The notes under the pieces were generated by a model. It worked only from the letters and a program-made list of their open reading frames with translations. It was not told the origin of the DNA and ran no database searches. DNA of 64,000 nucleotides from Bacteroidota bacterium (lineage in GTDB: Bacteria; Bacteroidota; Bacteroidia; Bacteroidales; Lentimicrobiaceae): assembly GCA_009773455.1 (NCBI GenBank), contig WSXU01000015.1, positions 62,001 to 126,000 on the forward strand. The letters are read 5' to 3'. Positions 43,197 to 52,214 of this stretch are shown piece after piece; position 1 is the stretch's first letter, and each line of letters starts with the position of its first letter. A program made the translations under genes and the position numbers.

Positions 43197-43817
43197 ATGA
43201 ACAAACGATATCTGATACTCGCCATCCTTGCTGTTGCTGTTGGAGCCGGCATATTGTTTATGCCTGAAACCGACAGGGATAAGGAGATGAAACCGGAACA
43301 GCTACTTATTGCCATCGACGATCCGTCAAGGTTTCTTACGACAGATCTTATAACCGACCGGCTCGTAAAAAACGACCCTTCCCTCCTGCTGATTGACGTG
43401 CGTACTGCAGAACAGTTCAAAGAATTTTCTGTGCCCGGATCGGTCAACATTCCACTTGATTCCCTGCTGACTACCTCATCAATCGGGATAATGAGCAACA
43501 AAGACATTGACAAGGTCTTTTGTTCAAATTCAGAGCTTACTGCTGATCAGGCCTGGATCCTGGCGAAACGCCAGGGGATTGAAACCATTTTTGTTATGCA
43601 GGGTGGAGTTAATAAATGGTTTGACGATATTGTAAAGGTTGAGGAACCCTCTCCGACTGAACCTTCGGAGGCAATCGCACTTTACCGGTTCCGAAAAGCC
43701 GCCAGTCAGCATTTCTTCGGGACTCCTGAAATAAAATCTGTGGTGCAGCCTCTACCCAAAAAATCCGTTACTGTCCATAAAGCTCCGGCCGGCGCTACTT
43801 CCGGAGGAGGTTGCTAG
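43197..43817 (+). CDS. Membrane-anchored rhodanese-like protein ending in Gly-Gly-Gly-Cys
   Basis: 206 residues. One N-terminal membrane anchor (MNKRYLILAILAVAVGAGILF), then a rhodanese-like domain (residues ~30-145: LLIDVRTAEQFKEF, SVPGSVNIPL) with an apparent catalytic cysteine in VFCSNSELTA. The remainder is a Pro/Lys/Ala-rich flexible tether that ends at the very C-terminus in ATSGGGC. The protein has only two cysteines, the catalytic-loop one and the terminal one. It should face the periplasm. It is co-directional with YeeE/YedE, and its paralogue follows 20 bp later. Confidence 0.85.
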   Translation: MNKRYLILAILAVAVGAGILFMPETDRDKEMKPEQLLIAIDDPSRFLTTDLITDRLVKNDPSLLLIDVRTAEQFKEFSVPGSVNIPLDSLLTTSSIGIMSNKDIDKVFCSNSELTADQAWILAKRQGIETIFVMQGGVNKWFDDIVKVEEPSPTEPSEAIALYRFRKAASQHFFGTPEIKSVVQPLPKKSVTVHKAPAGATSGGGC

Positions 43818-43837
43818 TTGTCAGAAAAAAATCCTAT

Positions 43838-44467
43838 ATGAAAGAACTTAGCAAAACGAACCGTTTGACCATCGTTGTCGTTGCCATCGTGGTTGTCTTC
43901 TCGGCAGGGTTATTAACCCTCCGGAAACCCGAAATAAAGTATAGTCTGAGTCCTGAAGTAGTTATTGAGATGCTCGGAGACAGCAGCAATTACATTTCTC
44001 CGGAACGCCTGCAGTCTATACTTGATCGGAACGATGGGAAATCTCTCCTGATTGACATCCGGAATTCAATTGCATTCGATAAAAGCCATCTTCAGAATGC
44101 CAGAAATATCCCCGTAAGGGAGCTGTTTACAAAACAGAATCTTACGTTTCTGAGGAGTGCTGACAAAGGCGGGCAAACTATCCTGATCTATGGTGAATCG
44201 CCCCGACAGGCCAACGGACCATGGATTCTGCTCAGACAATCAGGATTTAACAATATTAAACTTGTAAATGCGACACTTAATCAGCTGGGCATTTCTGAAA
44301 GTGATACTTTGACCGGAAAATACAGCCTTCTGAATGAGCTGCCTCTAATTGACACTGCTGCTTTGAAAAAACTGACCGAAGCTCCGGCTTCTGTTGAAAA
44401 ACCAGTTCAGGCAAAGAAAACAGTAGTCCCTGTAAAGACATCGCCTTCATCCGGTGGAGGATGTTAA
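43838..44467 (+). CDS. Membrane-anchored rhodanese-fold paralogue, active-site cysteine lost, ending in Gly-Gly-Gly-Cys
   Basis: 209 residues with the same layout as the upstream protein: N-terminal anchor (TIVVVAIVVVFSAGLL), rhodanese fold (LLIDIRNSIAFDKSHL, QNARNIPV) and a Pro/Lys/Val-rich tether (EKPVQAKKTVVPVKTSPSS) ending in SSGGGC. At the catalytic loop it has LIYGESPRQANGPW with no cysteine, so the C-terminal cysteine is the only one in the whole protein. I chose the ATG at 43838; a TTG at 43811 would overlap the preceding gene. A role as a sulfur-carrier arm is inferred. Confidence 0.82.
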   Translation: MKELSKTNRLTIVVVAIVVVFSAGLLTLRKPEIKYSLSPEVVIEMLGDSSNYISPERLQSILDRNDGKSLLIDIRNSIAFDKSHLQNARNIPVRELFTKQNLTFLRSADKGGQTILIYGESPRQANGPWILLRQSGFNNIKLVNATLNQLGISESDTLTGKYSLLNELPLIDTAALKKLTEAPASVEKPVQAKKTVVPVKTSPSSGGGC

Positions 44468-44507
44468 CCCGCGGACAGTATAATATGATTCTGTAAAAAA
44501 CGGAATG

Positions 44508-45446
44508 TCAGGCTGGGTGTGACATTTTCCTGAGAATCTCAACCCTTTTCTCAATTGGTGGATGTGTAGCAAACAATTTGCTCCAGGAAAATCCCTGTAC
44601 CGCTGGTTTTGGGTTATCTATAAAGAGTTGTGCAACATCCCTGCTCCTGATGGCTTCAATGGCCGGATCATGTGATATTTTCTCCAGTGCGTCGGCAAGA
44701 GCGTGCGGATCACGGGTTAGTTCAGCCGCACCGGCATCAGCAAGGTATTCCCTGGAACGAGAAATACCAAACCTTAGCAGCATGGAAATCAGGTAGCATA
44801 CTGCTGTTATCGCTATGGCAACAAGGATAACGGCTCCGGCACCTTTCCCGTTGCGGCTTCTGCCCCCTGAAGCATAACGAAGGCTCCGGAAAGCCATCTC
44901 TGCCAGAAAGGAAAAGATTCCGACAAAAATGATGGAAATAATCAGTACCCGCACATCACGGTTACGGATATGGGTCAGTTCATGGGCCAGCACTCCCTCA
45001 AGTTCATTATCCTCAAGCCTGTTGACTATGCCCCTTGAAAGGGTGATGGAATAAAACCGTGGACTCATGCCACTGGTAAAGGCATTCAGCGAATCGTCCT
45101 CTATCAGGTAAAGCTTTGGCATTGGCATGCCCTGCGAAATACACAGATTCTCCAGCAGGTTATATATACGCTTATCCTCCTTTCTTTCAAGTGGCTTGGA
45201 ACCGGTAGCGACGCGTATCATCGAGGCATGGAAAAACCAGGCGATCATGAACCAGAGGGCTGTTCCAAGCAGAACGTAGGGTGTTGAAAGGATAAAGCCG
45301 GCATTCGCTTCACTTGCATTCTGCGACAATCCGAAAAGAAGAAAAGCATAGACCATCAGCAGAATCAGAAGAGGAAATGCGATCAGCAAGATAACCGACC
45401 GGATATTGTTCCTTCTGATCTGGCTTTGGATTCCAATTGATTCCAT
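44508..45446 (-). CDS. M48 family zinc metalloprotease (HtpX-like)
   Basis: 312 residues with two N-terminal membrane helices and the zinc motif GVLAHELTHIRNRD, with the third-ligand region SRSREYLADAGAAEL. M48 proteases of this type act in membrane quality control. It lies 3 bp after a LemA gene, the common LemA-M48 pairing. Confidence 0.92.
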   Translation of the reverse strand: MESIGIQSQIRRNNIRSVILLIAFPLLILLMVYAFLLFGLSQNASEANAGFILSTPYVLLGTALWFMIAWFFHASMIRVATGSKPLERKEDKRIYNLLENLCISQGMPMPKLYLIEDDSLNAFTSGMSPRFYSITLSRGIVNRLEDNELEGVLAHELTHIRNRDVRVLIISIIFVGIFSFLAEMAFRSLRYASGGRSRNGKGAGAVILVAIAITAVCYLISMLLRFGISRSREYLADAGAAELTRDPHALADALEKISHDPAIEAIRSRDVAQLFIDNPKPAVQGFSWSKLFATHPPIEKRVEILRKMSHPA

Positions 45447-45449
45447 CCG

Positions 45450-46010
45450 CTAAAATCTGATTGTTGGCGGCTGATCTATGGATTGTCGGGTTTCAGCACC
45501 CAGATCAAACAATGTGGCACGGGCGAAACCGAAACTACCGGCAATCAGGTTGGCTGGGAAAGTCTCCACTGAATTGTTGAATTCTGTTGTGGCTGTATTG
45601 AAAAACCTCCGGGCAGCTGCAAGCTTGTTCTCTATATCGCTTAACTCTTCCTGCAACTGTAAAAAATTCTGATTGGCCTTCAGGTCCGGGTAGTTTTCCA
45701 CGGCGATTTTTAATCCCTGTAGCGCGTAGCTCAGGTTTTTTTCGGCTGCAATCTTATCATTGATCGAGGTGGCCTGCATGGCCGCACTTCGCGCTTCAGT
45801 AATCCGGGTCAGCAGTTCCCTTTCGTGGGTTGCATATCCCTTTACCGATTCAACCAGCTGGGGAACCAGATCATGCCGCTGTTTTAGTTGCACATCAATG
45901 TCGGCAAAAGCATTTTCGCGGCGGTTACGCAGCCTGACCATATTGTTGTAGATACCGATCATCCAGAAGACAATAATGGCAATGAGTATGATAAAAACAA
46001 TCAGTGGCAT
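45450..46010 (-). CDS. LemA family protein
   Basis: 186 residues: one N-terminal membrane helix (PLIVFIILIAIIVFWMIGIYNN) and a long helical domain (RNRRENAFADIDVQLKQRHDLVPQLVESVKGYA), the LemA signature. The ATG at 46010 is preferred over a TTG at 46037. Function is unknown, but LemA and M48 genes occur together so often that they probably work on the same envelope substrates. Confidence 0.9.
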   Translation of the reverse strand: MPLIVFIILIAIIVFWMIGIYNNMVRLRNRRENAFADIDVQLKQRHDLVPQLVESVKGYATHERELLTRITEARSAAMQATSINDKIAAEKNLSYALQGLKIAVENYPDLKANQNFLQLQEELSDIENKLAAARRFFNTATTEFNNSVETFPANLIAGSFGFARATLFDLGAETRQSIDQPPTIRF

Positions 46011-46290
46011 GGGATTGGGTTTTTGAAGGTCAAACAAACCTACAAGAAATAATAATAATTCACAAATCCATTTTAAAATAATGTGCGGTCAGTAAATAGC
46101 CAGATGTCAGAAACTGAAAAGGACCTCGTTAAAGGCAATAAACTCCTTTTGCAAATATTCAGCACTAACCCCGGAACACCTGAATAAATAACTATTTTAG
46201 CAAGATCATCAGATTTTGTAAATCATTTTAAAAATTGCCTATTTTTGTTAGTAAGAGTCTCAATTCTAACTTAATTATCAGAAGATAATT

Positions 46291-49200
46291 TTGAAAAAAA
46301 CTTTAATCATCATCGCGCTGACTACCTTCGTTTTGCTGGTCAATGCTCAGAAACAGGCCAATTTCTGGTACTTTGGCTCAAATGCCGGACTCAGTTTCGC
46401 CATGGGACCTCCGGCCGCACTTACCAATGGCGCCCTGAACACAGGAGAGGGCTGTTCGTCTATTTCCACTTCTGCCGGAACACTCGAATTTTATACAGAC
46501 GGACGGTATGTATATAACCGGAATCATACCCAGATGCCGAATGGCATGGATCTGCTTGGACATTCTTCCAGCACGCAGTCAGGCATCATTGTTCCTAAAC
46601 CGGGAACCACTACGCAATACTATATCTTCACCGTTGATGCGGCTGATAATGGCCTTGCAAGTGGTCTGTGTTACTCTTTGGTTGATATGACACTTGACGG
46701 CGGATTGGGTGATGTGGTTCCCACTGAAAAGAATATTTCGCTTGTTCCACTCGCATGTGAGAAAGTTACTGCTGTAGGGCACAGCGATGGATCCACTTTC
46801 TGGGTAATCACAAAAAAATGGGGAAATGCCGATTTTTATGCTTACCGCATCACTTACGACGGCGTTAATACTACTCCGGTAATCAGCACCACGGGACCTC
46901 CATTGATAGGAAACATCGGCCAGGCTTCAAAAGGCTATCTTAAGGTATCACCCGACGGAACCCTGATTGCAGCCGCAAACAATACTGCATTTAATGTTGG
47001 TATTTACAATTTTGACAACTCAACCGGAGTAATTACCCATCTGGTGACCGATGAAAATTACACCGACCCCGGGGGCTTTGACCCTGGCGGCCCGTATGGG
47101 GTGGAATTCTCACCGAACAGTAAAAGACTCTACATCGGTGAATGGAAGACCAACCGGAGAATTTTCCAGTATGATCTGACTTCAGGCGATCCGACAACAA
47201 TTTTAAATTCAAGGGTCGTAGTGGCATCCGTCGGACAAAGCGCTGATCCCATCGGAGCGTTGCAGCTCGGCCCCGATAACCGGCTTTACATTGCCCGTTA
47301 TGAGAGCCCTTACATCTCCAGAATCAACACTCCCAATACGCTGGGCGTCGACTGTGGATTTGTTGAACATGCCGTAGACCTCGCCGACAGGGAATGCAGG
47401 TATGGTCTCCCTCCCTTTATACAGTCATTCTTTTTCCTGTCAGCTGACTTTTATTGGGATGATCCCGCCTGTGATGGTAATCTGATACAGTTTCATACCA
47501 GTGCCTCTGATGTACCGGATTCAGTCAAATGGACCTTCCCGGATGGGAGCCATTCGGAACTCATGGACCCCACCTATTTGTTCTCAGGCCCTGGATTATA
47601 CGGAGTCGGACTACTGGTTTACATTTACGGACAGTCAAAATCGGTGAGCCATTTTATACGGATTCATCCTGGTACAGAAGTGGCCCTGGATAATGATACG
47701 ACCATTTGCAGGAGCGAGGCATTTTTCATCGATCCCGGCATCTATAATTCATACGAGTGGCAGGATGGCTCCACCACCCAGACATTGCTGGCTGACACAA
47801 CCGGATGGTACTGGTGCCGGGTTGGAAACGAATGGGGTTGCACCGCCATTGATTCAATGTATATTACCGTTCACCCCAATCCTGAAATCAGCGCCGGGCC
47901 TGATCTGACGATCTCCGAAGGGATGACTGCTTATCTGGAAGGCACAGTAACAGGCAATACGACAGACTATACCTACCACTGGGAACCTGCCTCGCTGCTG
48001 GTTAATCCCAATGTGCTGCAAGCCATTACATTACCCATGACCACAACCACCCCTTTTACCCTCACTGTAACCAATATCCAGACGGGTTGTATCAGTGAAT
48101 CGGAAATGTTGCTGACCGTAACCGGTGGTGTACTGTTTTGTTTTATTTCTGCCAGTCCGTTGGAAATCTGTCTGGGAGAACAAACCCACCTTTCGGCCCA
48201 GGCTTATGGTGGCACCGGAGAATATTCGTACCTGTGGACATCCATTCCACCCGGATTTACTTCAACCCTCCGCGATCCGGTGGTAGCCCCGGATCAGACA
48301 ACCACTTACCAGCTATCGGTAAACGATGGTGAAACCATTGTAAACAATGAGGTTGAAATAACCGTTCACCCTTTGCCGGTGCCCGAAGCAGGCACTGTTC
48401 AGGCGATCACCTATGGAACCTCTACCACGCTCCATGGCAGTGTTACACAAGGAACAGGACCCTTCCAGTACCAATGGGAACCATCTGACAAGCTGGTTTC
48501 AGCCAATGTACAAAACCCGGTAACGCTGAATCTATATGAATCTACCGTTTTCAGCCTGATTGTCACAGACCTCGGTACCGGTTGCATTTGTGCACAACCC
48601 GATTTTGTTACAGTCTCGATGGAAGGCGATGCCCTGAGCGCGCATCCGGCTGCCCAGCCCGATACCATATGCACCGGCAGTTCTTCCCATTTATTTACCC
48701 TGGCCGGAGGAGGCACCAATAACTATACTTACCAATGGACCTCAGATCCTCCCGGTTTCACCTCAAGCCAGGCCAATCCTGAGGTTTCACCTTCACAAAC
48801 CACTGTTTATTATGTTTCTGTGAGCGATGGTTTTAATACAACCAATGCCAGCATTACCGTTACTGTTAACCAGATACCTCAAATCAGTTTATTACCTGTT
48901 GGTGATCCCAGGGTGCAGATCATCAGCCCGACTGAAATCGGAATCTGTGTTTTCGACACAATCCGTCTTGATGCCGGAAATCCGGGATATTCTTATTACT
49001 GGAGCAACGGTTCTGTTGATCAGACCATCAGCATCCAGACCTCAGGCCTGAGTTTCGACTTCCAGGAGTTTGACGTAAGTGTTACCAATCCGGCAACCGG
49101 ATGCTCCGGTAGTTCAAACATAGTTGCCTATTTCACCTTCCAGAACTGCAGTTATGGCATTGATGACAGGGATTTCATCAATAACCTGCAGGTGTACCCG

Positions 49201-49431
49201 AATCCATCAGCCAACGGACTGTTTAATTATACGATTGAAGGATTGAATGGTGAAATCGTGCTCGAAGTCTATACTTCACAGGGTAAGCTCAACCATAAAG
49301 AAATCATTTCACTGATCCCGGGTAATACTTTTTCATCAAACCTGGATCTTGGCGGCAACGCCCCGGGCATCTATTACCTGAAACTATCCGGCAATGAGGC
49401 TGTTATTCTGAAGAAACTGATTATTCAATAG
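46291..49431 (+). CDS. Large secreted surface protein with a T9SS sorting domain
   Basis: 1,046 residues. Signal peptide (MKKTLIIIALTTFVLLVNAQ), an N-terminal region with WD/PD40-like strands (residues ~20-380), then PKD-like beta-sandwich repeats (the motif VSPSQTTVYYVSVSDG and similar recurs), ending in a type A T9SS sorting domain (VYPNPSANGLFNYTIE, ending LKKLIIQ). It starts with TTG at 46291, as no in-frame ATG lies upstream before a stop. Probably exported to the surface; no enzymatic motif seen. Confidence 0.85.
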   Translation: MKKTLIIIALTTFVLLVNAQKQANFWYFGSNAGLSFAMGPPAALTNGALNTGEGCSSISTSAGTLEFYTDGRYVYNRNHTQMPNGMDLLGHSSSTQSGIIVPKPGTTTQYYIFTVDAADNGLASGLCYSLVDMTLDGGLGDVVPTEKNISLVPLACEKVTAVGHSDGSTFWVITKKWGNADFYAYRITYDGVNTTPVISTTGPPLIGNIGQASKGYLKVSPDGTLIAAANNTAFNVGIYNFDNSTGVITHLVTDENYTDPGGFDPGGPYGVEFSPNSKRLYIGEWKTNRRIFQYDLTSGDPTTILNSRVVVASVGQSADPIGALQLGPDNRLYIARYESPYISRINTPNTLGVDCGFVEHAVDLADRECRYGLPPFIQSFFFLSADFYWDDPACDGNLIQFHTSASDVPDSVKWTFPDGSHSELMDPTYLFSGPGLYGVGLLVYIYGQSKSVSHFIRIHPGTEVALDNDTTICRSEAFFIDPGIYNSYEWQDGSTTQTLLADTTGWYWCRVGNEWGCTAIDSMYITVHPNPEISAGPDLTISEGMTAYLEGTVTGNTTDYTYHWEPASLLVNPNVLQAITLPMTTTTPFTLTVTNIQTGCISESEMLLTVTGGVLFCFISASPLEICLGEQTHLSAQAYGGTGEYSYLWTSIPPGFTSTLRDPVVAPDQTTTYQLSVNDGETIVNNEVEITVHPLPVPEAGTVQAITYGTSTTLHGSVTQGTGPFQYQWEPSDKLVSANVQNPVTLNLYESTVFSLIVTDLGTGCICAQPDFVTVSMEGDALSAHPAAQPDTICTGSSSHLFTLAGGGTNNYTYQWTSDPPGFTSSQANPEVSPSQTTVYYVSVSDGFNTTNASITVTVNQIPQISLLPVGDPRVQIISPTEIGICVFDTIRLDAGNPGYSYYWSNGSVDQTISIQTSGLSFDFQEFDVSVTNPATGCSGSSNIVAYFTFQNCSYGIDDRDFINNLQVYPNPSANGLFNYTIEGLNGEIVLEVYTSQGKLNHKEIISLIPGNTFSSNLDLGGNAPGIYYLKLSGNEAVILKKLIIQ

Positions 49432-49685
49432 AAACAACCGGTGCTTCTGTTTGGGAAATGATTACGGTAGTTGTTTGAATCTGCCTGGTATTTGATCCGG
49501 TCCTTACCGGAATGAATCTTCCATTTATCCGAACTCACTTTATTTACATGCTCCACGCATCAGCTATTGACCTGAAAGCTGCATATGAGAATAAGATTTT
49601 CCGGGGATGTCAATTGCTTGGTTATCATAGAAATATAAAAAATGAGGAAGAAAGATGTTTATCTAACTTCCTCATTATCAATCTG

Positions 49686-49759
49686 TGGGCCCACCTGGAC
49701 TTGAACCAGGGACCACCTGATTATGAGTCAGGTGCTCTAACCGACTGAGCTATAGGCCC
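49686..49759 (-). tRNA. tRNA with CAU anticodon (Ile2 or Met)
   Basis: Minus strand. The acceptor GGGCCTA pairs with TGGGCCC (one U-G), the anticodon stem CTGA/TCAG has loop CTCATAA giving anticodon CAU, and the T-arm CCTGG-TTCAAGT-CCAGG is complete. The T-loop and neighbouring bases look closer to lysidine-type tRNA-Ile(CAU), but elongator tRNA-Met cannot be excluded by eye. No CCA is encoded. Confidence 0.9.
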
Positions 49760-49799
49760 CTATACTTAAAAAGTATATCCCGTTTTTGATCAGGGACTG

Positions 49800-49807
49800 C
49801 AAATGTA
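49800..49807 (-). promoter_or_regulatory. -7 element for the CAU tRNA
   Basis: TACATTTG on the minus strand, 40 bp upstream of the tRNA 5' end; no -33 at usual spacing. Confidence 0.4.
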
Positions 49808-49883
49808 CAAAATAATCAAAATTTAGCAGAGATCCTTCTCATTTTTTTTAGCTTTGGCCGCAGATTCAAACCAACCGATCATA

Positions 49884-50513
49884 ATGCAACAGGAAAAAAT
49901 AAACCTCTCTGGCATTAAAAATATCATCTTCGATTTTGGCCAGGTTTTGCTGAACATCGATCCTCAACTCAGTGCCCGGGCTTTTGCCGGGCTTGGGGTG
50001 CGCGATGGAATCGATTTTTGGGGCAGCCGCAGCAGTTCCGAAACATTGATTGATCTGGAGAAAGGAGCCATCTCCCCGGATGATTTCCGTAACAATGTGT
50101 TGGAAAAACTGATCCCTGGAGTTACCGCACAGCAGGTAGATGATGCCTGGAATGCGCTGTTGCTTGATCTTCCGGGGTGTCGTGTTGAAAAACTAAAAAG
50201 CCTGGGTGCGATGTACCGCCTTTTTCTTTTATCGAACACCAACCAGATTCATTACGATTGCTATATAGATCGGTTTCAAAAAGAATTCGGATTCAGACTT
50301 GGGGAATTGTTCGAAAAACTCTGGTTTTCGCACCAGATTGGCCTGGTAAAACCCGATCCTGAAATATTCAGATTCGTTCTGAATGATGCGGGCTTAAAAC
50401 CGGAAGAAACCCTTTTTATTGATGATACACTGGTTCATGTCGAGGCCGCCCGGAGTGTCGGAATCAATGCCTGGCATCTGAAACCCGGAACAGATATCTG
50501 TGATTTATTGTAA
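49884..50513 (+). CDS. HAD-family hydrolase (phosphatase)
   Basis: 209 residues. The HAD motifs are visible: IIFDFGQVLL (motif I), LFLLSNTNQIH (motif II), the lysine in GLVKPDPEIF and LFIDDTLVHVEAA (motif IV). In motif I the acid pattern is DFG, with only the first aspartate. The second aspartate of the usual DxD is replaced by Gly, so activity may be altered. The ATG at 49884 is chosen; the earlier TTG at 49854 overlaps a -7 element (TAGCTTTG, 49849-49856). Confidence 0.8.
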   Translation: MQQEKINLSGIKNIIFDFGQVLLNIDPQLSARAFAGLGVRDGIDFWGSRSSSETLIDLEKGAISPDDFRNNVLEKLIPGVTAQQVDDAWNALLLDLPGCRVEKLKSLGAMYRLFLLSNTNQIHYDCYIDRFQKEFGFRLGELFEKLWFSHQIGLVKPDPEIFRFVLNDAGLKPEETLFIDDTLVHVEAARSVGINAWHLKPGTDICDLL

Positions 50514-50605
50514 GAATATCATTATTGTTCCCCGGAACGGGAATCCAGGAACCAACATTTATAATATGTTTTTGGATTTTTAGTTTAAATAAATCACAAA
50601 CCTAA

Positions 50606-50640
50606 TAAAAAAGGTTCGCATCAGAAGATAAGATGCGAAC
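50606..50640 (-). terminator. Terminator of the response regulator gene
   Basis: 9-bp stem GTTCGCATC (50614-50622) with GATGCGAAC (50632-50640). On the minus strand it is followed by CC and a T-run. It lies about 110 bp after the stop of the regulator gene. Confidence 0.8.
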
Positions 50641-50707
50641 TAACCTAACCGGGTTTCTGGCTGCTATAAAGCACGTAACCCCCGGACATTTACTTTGGAC
50701 TTTTAAC

Positions 50708-50723
50708 CCCGCCGGCCGGCGGG
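50708..50723. repeat. GC-rich perfect palindrome
   Basis: 16-bp palindrome CCCGCCGGCCGGCGGG, much richer in GC than its surroundings, between the response regulator and its terminator. Confidence 0.8.
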
Positions 50724-50748
50724 CAGGTTTAGACTTTAAGCTTGCCCG

Positions 50749-52098
50749 TCAGAGCTTCCCTTCACTCATCAACCTGTATATGGTTGTTTTCCCGATGTCG
50801 AGTTTCTGAGCCACCTGTCGCACCCGGTTGTTGTATTTCTGCATAAAGTGGTTGATGATCTTTTTGTTGTATTCCTCCAGGGTAGTTTCCTCATAAAGAA
50901 AGTCCTGCGAAGCACTAACCGTGCTGAAGGTGATGTCTGAATCCTCGATGGTTTCTGTGTTTGTCATCACGGAAGCCAGCTCCATAATGGCTTTTAACTC
51001 CCTTACATTCCCCGGAAACGGATATTTTTGAATCTTTTCAATTGCCTTCGGTGTGATGGAAAGCTTCTTCATCTTGTTCTTCTGGCAGAAATCATCTACA
51101 AAAAACCTGGCCAGCAGGGCAATATCGTTTCCTCTTTCCCGCAAAGGCGGCAGATTGACCGGCAATCCCAGAAGGCGATAATACAGGTCTTCGCGGAATT
51201 CGCCCTTACGGACCAGTTCCTGCAGATTCTTATGGGTTGCAACAATTACCCTCACATCCAGTTTAACATTCTCATTTCCGCCGACACGTGTCACCTCTTC
51301 CTCCTGCAGAACACGCAGGAGTTTTGATTGCATGTTGAGATCCATATCACCGATCTCATCAAGGAATATGGTTCCCTGGTTGGCTTCCTCAAACCTGCCG
51401 ATGCGGCGGTTGTTGGCCCCGGTAAAGGCCCCCTTTTCATGCCCGAACATTTCGCTTTCAATCAATTCTTTGGGAATGGCGGTAACATTGACTGCCACAA
51501 AAGGCTTCCTGCTGCGTGGTGAAGCATGATGAATCGACTTGGCAACCAGTTCTTTTCCGGTACCTGTTTCACCATAAATAGAAACAGTGATGTTTGTTCT
51601 GGAGGCTTTCTCAATGAGGGTAAAAACCTTGTTTATTGCCGGACTGTTGCCCTTAATCAGGTTGTTGTTCTCGTATTTCCTGCCAATTTCTTCTTCAAGG
51701 TCAGCAATTTTCTGGCGGAGCTTGATGTTCTCACGGATGTTTTTGGTAATGTTCCAAAGGCGCTCCTTGGTATCCTGATCTTTCAGGATGTAATCATAGG
51801 CGCCTTTTTTCAGCAACTCAATGGCTGTAGCTACATCCTGCTGACCCGAAACAATAACCACCGGAAGATCCGGGTTAAATTCGCGCACCTGTTTCAACAC
51901 CTCTAACCCGGTCATATCCGGAAGGTTATAATCGAGCGAAACAAGTGTCGGATTCTTATACAGATTCTTAAGCAGGCTTTTCCCGTCCGGAAAAATCTCT
52001 ACTTCATACTCCGGGTTGAGCGTAAGATGATGCGACATAATCTTGGCAAAAATGACATCATCTTCAACAATAAAAATTTTAAGTGGTTCCTGCGCCAT
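50749..52098 (-). CDS. Sigma-54-dependent response regulator (NtrC family)
   Basis: 449 residues: an N-terminal receiver domain with the phospho-acceptor aspartate in LVSLDYNLPDMTG (residue ~56), a central AAA+ domain with Walker A GETGTGKE and the sigma-54 contact loop GAFTGA, and a C-terminal Fis-type HTH (NRVRQVAQKLDIGKTTIYRLM). It activates sigma-54 promoters after phosphorylation. No histidine kinase gene is next to it. Confidence 0.95.
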   Translation of the reverse strand: MAQEPLKIFIVEDDVIFAKIMSHHLTLNPEYEVEIFPDGKSLLKNLYKNPTLVSLDYNLPDMTGLEVLKQVREFNPDLPVVIVSGQQDVATAIELLKKGAYDYILKDQDTKERLWNITKNIRENIKLRQKIADLEEEIGRKYENNNLIKGNSPAINKVFTLIEKASRTNITVSIYGETGTGKELVAKSIHHASPRSRKPFVAVNVTAIPKELIESEMFGHEKGAFTGANNRRIGRFEEANQGTIFLDEIGDMDLNMQSKLLRVLQEEEVTRVGGNENVKLDVRVIVATHKNLQELVRKGEFREDLYYRLLGLPVNLPPLRERGNDIALLARFFVDDFCQKNKMKKLSITPKAIEKIQKYPFPGNVRELKAIMELASVMTNTETIEDSDITFSTVSASQDFLYEETTLEEYNKKIINHFMQKYNNRVRQVAQKLDIGKTTIYRLMSEGKL

Positions 52099-52214
52099 CA
52101 GAGCATATTTAAGACCGAAGTTACAAAATATCCATGAATAAACCCTTTTCTTTAACAGACAAGAGGTTATGCCTTAATATATCCTGTTTACACCGATAAG
52201 TAATGCCCTGATAG

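Noticed and set aside
29624-44467. A Sox (thiosulfate-oxidising) gene cluster
   Set aside because: No SoxAX, SoxB, SoxYZ or SoxCD proteins are visible; only the GGGC ends resemble SoxY's motif, and by analogy only.
49512-49748. A 78-codon plus-strand frame
   Set aside because: It runs across the CAU tRNA on the other strand and has no domain.
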